In this document: one piece after another, positions 8,638 to 20,600 of the stretch | How the letters are laid out: every line of letters starts with the position of its first letter | Numbering within the stretch: position 1 is the stretch's first letter | From: Streptosporangiaceae bacterium | GTDB taxonomy: Bacteria > Actinomycetota > Actinomycetes > Streptosporangiales > Streptosporangiaceae | Direction of reading: 5' to 3' | NCBI GenBank assembly: GCA_030045175.1 | Contig: JASIBM010000422.1 | Location: forward strand, 1-39,901 | Length of the DNA: 39,901 nt | Program-made: the position numbers and the translations under genes | The notes under the pieces: generated by a model | Told to the model about the DNA's origin: nothing | Databases searched by the model: none | Seen by the model: only the letters and a program-made list of their open reading frames with translations

Positions 8638-11600
8638 ATGTCAATCGATATAGGCGACTCGCCGGTTACCGATAACCCGGATAACCCGAGCGTTCCCGGC
8701 GTGGTGCTGTACTCGTCGAACTTCTCGACCTCGCAGATCTATACCCTGGCGGCGGAGTGGGGAACGCTTGCGAGCACCCTGCAGGCTCAATTTAGCGCGA
8801 TGAATAGCGCCATCAACGCGATGAGCTGGAGCGGCCTGGGTTATGACGCTGCACTCGCCGCGTGGCGCGCCCTGGTCGACAACCTGCTTACCCCGGCGAT
8901 CTCGGCGTGCTCGGCGGTGCAGTCGAACCTCGTGTACTACGCCCAGCAGGTCGATCAGTACGAGGCGGCCATGGTGCAGCAGGCCTCGAACGAGATCAGC
9001 ACCGCCGCCATCACCGCGGCGGTCGGCCTGGTCCTCGATATCGTCGCAGCGGTTGCCGGGCCCGCGCTAGGCGCGGCCGCGGAGGTGGCGGCGGGCCTCG
9101 AGGTCGAGTCGGGCGGGCTGCTTGTCAACGTCATCAAGTCGATAGGCGGCGCGCTCATCACGATGCCGCGCCTGGTCTCTTTCGCGTTCAACGCTGCGAT
9201 AGGCATCGACGTGGCGATCGCTCAGAACGAGATCACGGACGCCATAGCCGCAAAGGTCAACAACCAGCCGTTCCAGGGCCTGTCCACCACGGAAGTCATC
9301 GTCGACACGGTCACGGGCGGCGTGCTAGGCGGGGCTGGCGGCCTCTTTCACAACCCAGAGCCGAACGTGTCCGATCCGACCGTCCTGCCCGGCGTCGTCG
9401 AGGAACCGCCTGCCGTCGTTCCACATCCGGTTGACTTCCCCGGGGCAGACCCGGTACCCATCGTCAGCGAGCGGCCGCTGCCGTTGTCTTTCGAGCCGAG
9501 CATCCAGACGCCGTCCACGTCGCTGACGTCGCTGGGGTCGCTGACCCTGGTCGACCGGCCGGGCGCCATCGACGTCGCGACGAACCCCGCGCTGAGCAAG
9601 CCTGGCCTTGATCTCGACACTGATGGAGGCGTTCCGCCACCACCGCCCGCGCCGCTGTCCCGCGTGCCAGAGGTACCCACGCCGAACACGCCGGAAGAGA
9701 GCTCGTCGGCGGTCGCGCTGCCGTCGGCGCCGGGCACCGTAACGCCAGGCACCGTGACGCCAGGCACTGACCTAGCCGTGGCCAGCCAGAGCGTCGCGAC
9801 CAGCCAGAGCGCCTTGTCAGCCGGTTCGGCAGCTATCGCCAGCCAGTCGGCCGCGCGGGACCTAGGCGACGCGGGCGGCACCAATCTGGTGGCCGCGGAA
9901 CCGGCCGATCTCGGCGCGAACAGCATGGTGGTCCAGCGAACCATGCCGGCTCAGATCACGGTGACCGACCCCGAAGGTGAGACAACGACGTTGGCGCAGT
10001 TCCGCGCGCTGACCACGAACGACGGCAAGATCATCGAAACGCCGTTCCCCGTCCAGCTCGAGGCGACCGGCCCGCCGTCGTCTCGCGTCGACCCCACCGG
10101 GCCGGCCGGCACGGACGCCGAGCCGGCAAGCGCGGACGTCGCCGGCAACTACACGGCGATCAGCTCCGAGCTTCGCGCGGCATTCCTTGAGGCCCAGGCG
10201 CGGCGCTCGGCCATCGCCGACACGGCCGACCCCGCTGACGGCCTGCCGAGCGGAACGTCATATACCGGCACCGGCCCAGATGGCATCCGGCTCAGCGACG
10301 AACCGGTCCCCGACCGGCCAGCAACCCCCGCCATCACCCGCACCACCCCAGAAGGCAACACCAGAACCCTGCTCAATGCTCGCCCGGAGGCGGAGCCGCA
10401 AGCCGACGACACCAGCTACACCGGCACCGGCCCGGACGGCATCCGCCTGAGCGACGAGCCAGTCCCCGACCGGCCAGCCACCCCCGCCATCACCCGCACC
10501 ACCCCAGAAGGCAACACCAGAACCCTGCTGAGCGCGCAGGACACCACGATCCGGCCGCAAGCCGACGACGCCAGCTCCCCCAGTGCAGGCACCGATGGCA
10601 TCGTCGTGGATGGAGCGTCAGGAACCGGCCGGTCAGCGCCGCAGGCCGGTAACGCGAAGGGCTACGACCCGGCGGAGTACACCGACAACATCACCTTCCA
10701 CGTCCAGGATGAGCACGGCAACTTGGTGGCTGTGCCGCGCGCCACCTTTGCGGAACCACCCGGCGACGGGCTCGCTGCGCCGGACGGCGACAACCCTTCC
10801 GGTCTCGAGCTGGCGCGGGCATTGCTCGCCAAGCTGGGCGCGCCAGACCGGCCTGCCGACGGCAGCCCAGGCGTCGCGCCGGCCGGTGCCGACGGCACCG
10901 CAGGCACGTCGTCCGGCGGCGGTAGCCGCACCGTCACGGGAGTCAGGTACGAAGAGGTCAACCTGCCGGGCGGGCTGAAGAGCCTGAGGGCCATCAGCTA
11001 CAGCTACCAGGTCCGCGACGAACCCGCGCTAGACGCGGCCACGGTCGAGCCGCCGCCAGAGCGTGTCCCCTTCCCAGGCACCGGCTACCGGCTCGGCACC
11101 CGCGAGGAAGCAACTACCGACACCGCGACGCCAACCGACACCGCCACCCCAACCGACACCGCCACCCGCACCGAGACAGTTACCCCGACCGAGACAGTCA
11201 CCCCGACCGAGACAGTCACCCCGACCGAGACCAGCACCCCGACCGAGACCAGCACCCGCACGCAGACCATCACCCCGACCGAGACCAGCACGCCAACCGA
11301 CACCGTCGCTGCTGACAAGCCGACGAGCGCGTCAGCCAGCGAAGGCCAGGTAGGCCAGGTAGACCTGGCCGAGCGCCCGCCATCCGAGCAGCCGGCGGTT
11401 GCCCAGGCCGGACGATCGCCCCAGGGCGCCGAGCGATTGGACAGCCTGCGGTCCAGGCAGCTGCAGATCGACGACAGGCTCAGCTCCCCGAAGGGCAAGC
11501 TCACCCCACGGCAAGTGACGGCGCTGCGCACCGAGCACGCCGCCGTCGCTCGCGAGATCGACGAGCTAGCACCCGCCACCCCCGAGAAGCCCAGCGCGCT

Positions 11601-14600
11601 CGCCACCCCCGAGAAGCCCGGCGCGCTCGCCACCCCCGACAAGCCCGGCGCGCTCGCAAACGGCCGCGCCAGCCCGCAAGACAGCACCACGACCCAGACC
11701 GTTACCCACGCCGAGACGACCGCCAGCCAGGCCCGGACCCCCTCGCGGCCTGCGGCGAACTTCGACGTGCTGCCCGACATCAAGGCTCCGGTTGACCGCG
11801 TGCACGCTAACCAGGCGCCCGCGAACCAGGCGCCCGCAGACGCTAACCCGGCGAGCACCGCGACAGACGCGCCCCCGCCGGTCTGGCTCAGGGGGCCGAG
11901 CGACTCCGCCCTCTACCAGCAGGCGGCGGAGGCCGTGCCGCGGGCCGCCGGATGGACCACGCTGGTAGCGCATTCTCAGGCGGGCATGGTGGCCGACGGC
12001 GACACCCCGCTATCCGGGCCAGCGCTGGCCGGCCGGCTTGGCCTGCGCCAAACGCCATCTGAGAATGTCAGCCCGCCGTCGCCAGGCCCGGCAGTTCGCG
12101 TCGTCATGGTGGTCTGCGGCGCCGCGGTCGCCAGCGACGCCGGGCCGTCGCCCGCGGCCGACACCCACGCCGCCAGCGGCAACACGACGACCGTGCTCGC
12201 GCCGACCCACGACGCCATCATGTTGCCAAGCGGCGATGTGATCTCTGGTCACTGGGAACGCGGCGAAGACGGCCAGCTGGAACCGGTAGCCGATGGCGAC
12301 TGGGCCGTCTGGGAGCACGGCGTTTCCCGCAGTCTCGGCACCGCCTCACTCACCCAGGCGCTGCAATCGCTCGGCGCGACGGTCCAGCGCGCTGGCACGC
12401 CGCCGGACCAGCCGGTGGGCTTCTACTTCGGCCCCACGCAGGCCCAGCGACTCAGGCTGCCCGAGCTTGGCTACCGCGAGCTCACTGCCGCCGAGCTCAC
12501 GGCGGCAGAGCGGCCAGACAGCTTCTACACCGCATTGGTCACCTTCGCCGGGCCGCGGCTTACCCAGGTGCTCGGCCGCGGGGCCACGCCGCAGCTCGTG
12601 CGCGAGCACCTGATCAGCGCACTCGAACGCGACCTCGGCCAGCTGGGCGGCCAGTCTCGGTATCGCCCGCTCGTCCATCACCTCGGCCAGCCGGACCGGA
12701 TCAACTGGCTGCTTGGCGACCTTCGAGCAGGCGGCTGGAACTCCCAGGCGGCCGACCTGCTGCCGCACGTGGCCGCCGACGTGTTCGGCCTTGATCTGTA
12801 CGTGCTCGGCGCGGCGGGACATGCCTCGGTGACAGGTGACGTGAACCTAGGCCGCCGCAACACCACGGGCTCCGGCCCCTACCTGCTCGTGCGAGTCGGT
12901 GACAGGCACCTGGCGCCTGCCACCGCGCTTCCAGGCGCTGACCCGGCGCTCTTGCGCCGGACACCGTATGCAGGCACCGTGAGCAATGCGTGGGCCGCGC
13001 CCCTCGGCGCCGATGACGAACTGGCGGCCAGTCAGGGCGCGTCGTACGCACCGGCACCGCTTGGCTCAGGGCTCGGCAACCCGCACGCGGTGGGCGTGCA
13101 GGCCAACATGAATTTCTATGCCGCCCACTTCCCGTCGGACGCCGAGCTCACCGAATGGATCGAGCAGGTGGCGACGGGGCTGCGGGCGGTGCCGAACGCC
13201 GCACCGAGCAGCGGCATCTTCTTCCAGGCACCGTCTGGCGAGCCGGACACCAGGGCCGTTTTCGACGAGCTCGAGGCACTCGAACGCACCGTCGACGCCT
13301 TCGGCGACGTCGGGGACGTGATCGCGCTCGATGCGCTGCCGGTCGCTGACGACCTCGTCGCGCGGCGAGCCGATCCCGGGCACCAGCCGGGCAGCGGTAT
13401 CGGCCAGTCCCTTCAGCTCGCCTTTGACCTGGCCGATCAGCGGGCCAGGGAGGTCTATCAAGCTGTCCTGGACGACGCGGCGACGAGCGTGCCGCTACCC
13501 GACGTGAGCTTGGGTTCGGCCGGCCGGCTCAGGTACGAGATGGCAGTGCTGATCGCCAGGATCGGTGCGCGCGAGGCCGCCATGTTCGCGGCGTCGGCCG
13601 CGTACACCGAAGAGCTGACGATCAGCCTGCGCGGATCGCCGCCCGGCCTGGCCGGCCCGCCCGGCCAGGCCGGCGCGCCCACGACGCCGGTCCGACCCAC
13701 GCTGGGCGGCGTCATCCGCGGCCTGGCCTGGGCCGCCGTGCTTGAGCGCCTGGCCAGGTGGCGCGTTGACCATCCGGCCGATGCCGGCGACCACATCACC
13801 GTGCCGCGCAGCGAGCTGGACAGCGAGGCCGGCGCCATCGCGGACGGGTGGCTCGCCAGGCTGCTGGCTAGGCCGCAACAGTGGTACGGGGAAAGGCTCA
13901 ACGAGACCCTGGCCGAAATCGACCAGCTCGACGCGCTCCGCCCGCTCCTCGCCACAACCGGCACAGACGTGCTCGCCAGGGCCAACGAGCTCGAGTCGAG
14001 CTACCTGCGGGCTGTCGAGGACGCGACACCCGCCCACGACACGGCGCTAGCGACCGCCACCGCCAGGCAGGCGAATAGTGCCAGCAGCGTGGCGATCGCG
14101 TCCCGGGCGGCGGTAGCGAGGGCACTGGCCGAACACTCCCCGCAGATCGAGCTGGCCGCGAGCGCACCCCCGATGCCGGCCACCAGCCAGAACCTTGACG
14201 CCGTGCTACGCGACGCCTATGCCGCGGCTCAGGCCGCCTACGAGAATCACCTGACAAACGCGCGGCTGGCGCCGCCAGCCCCGGCCGGGCCACCACCTGC
14301 CGGCGACGCGACGGCACCTGAGCGCTTCAGGTACGACAATGCGGTCGCGTCGGCTACGGTAGTCGCCGGGGCGGTGGCGCAGGCCGAAGCGGTCGAAGCC
14401 GGTCAGGCCGCGTTCGCCGCGCACATGGTGAACAACCTGAACGCCGCGTTGTCCGACGATCAGGCGCATGAGCTTGCCGAGTACGCGATAGGCCGCTTCC
14501 TCGCACGAGGCTTCGGGTCCATCCTGCCGGAGGCGCAGCAGGCAGAGACCGCTGCCTACGATGACGCACAGCAGCGGCTTACCGTATTCCAGCGCGCACC

Positions 14601-17600
14601 TCGGTCCGACCTGACGTGGCTGATCAGGCAGCGGAACGCGCTCGACGCCGCCCAGGCGGACCTGCCAGAGCGCGAGCTGCCGCCGGGGTTCGGCGAGGTG
14701 GTCGACGGCACGAGGCACTTCCCGATGGGCGACCGAGGCGAGTTCGTCCGGCTCGGCGACGTGCCGCTGAGCGATCACGACGGCATCGCCAGCCTGGTCG
14801 CCGGCACGCTGTACCCGGACCCGACCAGCGCGGACCACCAGGCCGCCGGCCAGAGCGTGCGTGAGTTCCTGCGCCTGCACGGCAGTCACGCGTTCAGCCA
14901 GCGGCTACTGCACCACAACGGGCTGCGGCTCAACCTGGCTGGTGGCCAGCAGGTCGCCATCAGGCTCAACCTCGGCGACCTGACAAGCGCGTTCCACGTG
15001 CGCGAGGTCTACGCCGAGCGGCTACCGATCGGCCAGACGCGATTCGCGCCCGCGTGGGAGGACAGGAACCAGTGGATTTCTGGCACCTCGCGCACCGTCA
15101 CCAACAGCCGGAGCCTGTCCGCGACGATCAACGCCATGACGGCGCTCGGCGCGGCGCCGGGCCTGCCGTTCGTGCTGACCGCTGGCGCGACGATCACGGG
15201 ATCGAGCAGTTCGTCTTACACCTCGGCCAGCGACAACCAGACGGCCGCACGCCACTACCTGAACGGCAGCGGCAGGAACGCGTTCTTCGACTTCCCCGAT
15301 GCATCTCTGACCGTCCGCCCGATCGGCGGCCCAGCCGGTGGCCCAATTGGCGGCCCAGCCGGTGGCCCAGCCCAGACGGTCCGATTCAGCGCCCGGGCGT
15401 CCTTCCCCGAGAGCCTGGCCCCGGTGAAGGACGACCCGAACCTGCGCGGAGCGTTCCGTGGCGACACGCCGCGCACGCTGCCTGGCTCGAACCTGCTTGG
15501 CGTACCGCAGTCCGACCTGGACGCGGCCGCGCCAGGCGATGAGGTATTCGACCGGGCGCGGGCGGTCGAGAACGTGCCCGCGCATTTCCTGATCGAACCT
15601 GAGTCGTACGCGGGAACCGATCCGATCATTGACGCCGTGAGCGAGCGGCTTGGGCTTGGCAACACCGATGCGGACCAGCAGATGCGACAGGATATCGCCA
15701 GGTTCCTCAGCGAGCCCATGTTCATGAGGCTGCACAACGACCTGATCGGGGCGGGCGCCGTGTCACCGCCGCTCGTCGGACCTGACGGCGAGGAGGTGTT
15801 CCTCGTCGCGACGGCGCGCCTGCGCACGGTCCAGGCCGTCTCGGTCGACGAGGTCGGGCTGCGGCAGCAGTCACAGTTCCAGCAGAGCGTCTCCGACGGC
15901 ACGGCGACCAGCGGCGGGGTGGCGCTGACGCCGTCGGCCACGGTTGGCTATTACTTCGGCAACCCGTCGCTGCCCACGGGCGCGAACTCAGAAGTCACCC
16001 TCGGCCTTGGCGTCACAGGCTCGAGATCGGAAACCCGGTCGGTAAGCTCCAGCCAAGGCGGCGGAGAATTCCGCGACCTCATCTACCACGGCAATAGCGT
16101 CCGTTATCGCGCTACCATGCGAATAGAAATTAGAATCATAACAAAGCGCCGTGGCGAACTCGCGCCAGTAACCGCGAACTTCATCGCCCTGCTGCGGATA
16201 CCGCAGATACAGCAGCCCAGGTTCGAGGAGATGATCACCCGCGCCGGCGCACCGCCCGCACCACCCCTCCCCTTGCCCAACGACACCGACGACGCGGCCG
16301 CGCCTGTGCGGCACCCGCCCGCGGTCATGGCAGCGGGGGCGGGCGCCATCATGGCCGGGGTCAGCCACCTCGCGGGCAGCGAGCGAGTGCTGCCCACGGC
16401 GCTGAACCGGATACAGCACACCAGTTCCGGGCTCGCCTGGACCCGGCCCTGGACCCCGTTCGAGCTGGCACGGCTCCGGTTCGACCTGATGGCGCGGCTG
16501 GGCAGCCAGGGATTGCGCAGCAACGCAAGGGCACTGCTCCAGCCCGGTGGGGTGCGGATACTCACGTACCGCCCGGCCAGGGAGGGCACCGAGGTCATCG
16601 ATACCTCGGTGGAAGCGATCATCGAGCCAGGCGGCCCCACGGCGAGCGGCCGTATCGATGACGCCGAGTTCCGGCTGATACCGCAGGCCTGGCTCGGTCG
16701 CTCAGGCGGCTACGGACTCAGCCGTGATTTCAGCGCCTCGCTCACGGGAACGGGCAACATCGGCCTCGGCCTTGGCACGGCCGCACGCCAGTTCTCTGTC
16801 GGCGCGGGCGGCGGCTACCAGAGCGGCCGCGAGGCAGGCCTGTCGGCGGCCATCGAGCAGTACCGTGAGGCGGCCGCGATCGTGCGGGGCCCGGCCAGGA
16901 GCTTCGATTACAACATCCGCTACCGGGTCACCGTGCGGATCAGGCACGAGCTTGGCACGCTCGGCCTTGGCTGGGGCACGGTGCTCAAGAACTACCAGCG
17001 GGGCGGCGCGGAGAACAGCAGGCTGCGATCGCCAGAGCCAGACGTCAACGAGCAGGTCACCGGCTCTGTCCGCCTGGTCATGCCCGAGCAGCTGACCCTG
17101 ACCGACGGCGAGCGCGACAACGCGCGAGGGCACCCGCAGGCACAAGCCGGCGCGATCGACGCTCTCGCGCCAGCCGCCGAGGCGGCATACACCGACGCGG
17201 TCAACGCCCATAACCAGGCCGTCGAAACGGCGCGGAGGACGGCCGACGAGTTCGGTGTCGCGGCCACCCGCACCGGGGCAGAGCTGCGCAACGCGCAGGA
17301 CGCCCTGGTGCGAGCGCAAGCACAAGCGCGCACGGCGGCTCCTGCTGACCGGCCGGCGGCACAGGCCGCGGTGCTGCGACGAGCGAGGGAAGCGCTCGCG
17401 GCGAGGCAGCGGGCGACCGACGCCCAGGCCAGGCTCCGCCTGGCGCGCGAGCACCTCGACAGGCTCACCCAGAGCCCGCCGGCCCGGCTCGAGGCGCTGC
17501 GGCCAGGCGAGATCAGGGTCACCGGGGAGAGCCTGCATCGTTCCACCATGACCTACGGGTCCAGGCGAGTCGCCCTGCCCGATGTCGGGGAGTTGCTGCG

Positions 17601-20600
17601 ATCCGGCGGCGGCCGCCGGGTTCTGAGCACCGACGACCAAGTCATCGAGATACTCGGCGGGAGCAGGCTGAGCGACCAGATCGAGCGGATGCTGCAGAAC
17701 CTGGGTATCAGGCCCAGGGCCTACGGCGACCTGCCCTGGGCCATCTCCACTCCAGGCAGCCTGCACGGCACCATGGCCCGGGGGCCGGACGTGTCGCTGA
17801 CGAGGATCGTCCAGGACGGCTTTACCAACAGCGAGGCCGAGATCCGGCTTGAAGGCTTCGTGACCAACGTCGAAGGCGTCGGGCAGCCGCTCGGCATCTA
17901 CCAGTCCTCCCAGCTCGAGGGTTCGGTGAGCGTGGGGGCGTCGACCAGTTCGAGCCAGAGCCTGTGGCTAAGCGGCGGCTTCAACGTATGGACACGGCTG
18001 GCCGGAGCGGGCGGCGGAAACCAGTGGCTGCTGCCGGGTGCCAGCATGAGCAGGGACCTGTGGGCGAAGGGCAACTCGTCGTCGGCGAACGTCAGCCAGA
18101 CCATCGGCCACAATGTCGAGGGCGAGCACCTGCGCCAGGTCTATGTCGGCGACATGATCTGGCGGATCACCGCGGTCGTGCACCACCCGACCATGATCCG
18201 CCGCGGCGCCCCGTCGTGGGCGACCGCCATGGTGCGGGTCGGTCACGGGATCACCTACCACGGGCCAGTCAACGCCGCCCAGGATCCGCGCGCGATCGTG
18301 GCCGCTCCAGCCGGGGTCACGTCGGTGCTCAGGCGGCGCCCAGCGGCACCGAACGCCGATCCGCAGGCGAGGGAAGTCCCGACGCTGCCAGCCACCAGGC
18401 TCAATGACCAGCCGGTGCCGCTGCTGCCTGTCCTGCCGCCGCACGCCATTACCGAGCGGCTGTACCCGGATCAGGCTGGCCTGGCGGAGGGGATGTCGGC
18501 CGGCGAGGCCAGCCCCGTCCTGGACATGGTGCGCGATCTCATCTCCGCGCAGGCGCCAGAACTGCTCGACGCACACTGGTTCTCTGACGGCGCCTACCTC
18601 CAGGCGGACATTCCTGCGAACCTGCAAAGGCACCTCAGCCTGACCAGCCTGCAGCCGCTGACTGACTCGATGCTGGGACCCGGCCTCGCGCTGCATACCG
18701 ACAGGCCGGTGCCGCTCGGCAACATGCGGACGCAGATCAGGCTTCGGGCCGAGCGCGACCCTGGCAACAGGGGCTACCGGTTCCTCGAGCGGGTGGACAA
18801 CCTGCACGTGAACCGCTTCTCCTATGGGTCGAGCTCGGTCGAGCGGTCGGCCAGCGGGAGCAGCAGCACCAGCTTGTCCTTGCCGTGGGGTGCCAGAGAG
18901 TACCCGGGCAACGTAGTACCCCAGCTAGCAAACGCGCAGCTGAACCCAGGCGCGGGTACGAGCAAGTCGGGCTCGGCGGCCACGAGCCGCCGGATCGTCA
19001 CAGGCGAACGCGACATGATGGACGTGGCCGGGGCCAACCGGTATGGCGGACCTATGCGCATCACTGCGGAGATCACCAGGACGTTCCGCCCATCCCCGAT
19101 CGCCAGCTCGATCTTCCTGAACGCGCCTAGCCAGCTGGCCGGGTTGAGGCAGGGCACAGGCGAGCAACGCGCTCCCGTGCCTGCGCGGCGGAGCCGGACG
19201 ACCACGGTCTGGGAGCGGGTCGTCGTGCCAGCGCCGGTCCTCGTGAACGAGATCCTCCCCGCCGTCCCGCCAGGCGCGGTGGCCGTGGAGGAGGTCGCCC
19301 CTGGCCAGGGCCTGCCTGGGGACGTGGCGCTGCCAGTGACCGCCGAGCAACTGCGCAGCAGGGATGTCGTGCCGATCGGCGTCGACCAGGCGAAGACGCG
19401 GATAGTCGCCGACGAAGCCCTCGCCAGGCTGGCCGGCGGCACCAGGAACGGACTGCCGACCAGCGGGCAGCGCAGCGCGGCCGTCCGCCGGCTCACCGAT
19501 CACGGCACTCAATCGCGCGATGCCATGCAAATCCTGTTGTCGCCCCAGACGCTGCTCAGGCAACTGCAGCACATGCTCACCGCCGACGGCATGGACATGC
19601 CGACGCTGATCCGTGGCGACGGCCCGCTGCTCAGCCACACGCAGGGCACGATGAACATGCAGGTGCGGCTGGTCAACCCGCACGTGCTCGGCTCGTTCGA
19701 CGGCACGCTCGAGACGGCGACCGTGACGATCACCGACCTGGGCCAGAGCGGGGCCACGGGGTATGGCCGGTCGGTCGACATCGCCCCGACCGCCCGCGGC
19801 AACGTCGGCGCCCAGCAGGTTACCGGCTTCGTCGATATCGCGCTCAGCACGTCGTCGAGCAGGTCCTCCTTCGCCCGCTTCAAGCAGATGCCACGGGCGG
19901 AGAGCTCGACCCGCCGGGCGCCATGGACCAGGGTCAGCGCCGACGCCATCGTGACGGTCACGATGACGGCGCACAACACAAGCGATCTCGGCAAGGTGTG
20001 GAACGTGCCCGGCCGTCAGCCGCGAGAGGTCCGGGTCGCCTTCCACGTCCGCAACCTGTTCGAGCTCGCGGTCAGCCCGGAAGCGAGCCTCGCCCTGAAC
20101 CTGCAGAGCCCGCACGGCATGCCGGTGCCATCTGGCGTTTACTTCCCTGGGCGCCAGTTCGGTGGGCCTGGGCCGGCTCCCGCTCCCGAGCTGGTCAGGC
20201 AGTCGGCTGGCGCCGCCTATGGCCTGCATCACCTGGAGAACGTTCTCGCCGTGCAGGCAGAGGCGGTGCCAGGCGGCATGTTCCGGGTGGCAGGCGCGGA
20301 CATCACGGCCGCCGAGCTTGCCCAGCGGATCGCACCGTACCTCGCGGCCATGCAGCCCGATGATCCGGTCGTGCTTGTCGGCTCCAACACCGCGTCCGCG
20401 CCGGCGGGGACTCAGACGCACATCGAGGCGCTCGCCGAGGCGCTCGGACCGGCGAGCGAGCACGTGCTTATCGGCTCCGACGGCGAGCTCGTCATCACGC
20501 CTGACCACTCGGCGCTGGCCGACCGGTGGGTGTACTACAACCCGCGCTCGGCGGACTCGTTCGAGCAACAGGTCGAGATCCAGGGCGCGGACGGGCTCGG

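Noticed and set aside
11116..11307. Short regularly spaced repeats considered as a CRISPR array
   Set aside because: The units are contiguous, in frame and without unique spacers; they encode PTET/PTDT peptides.
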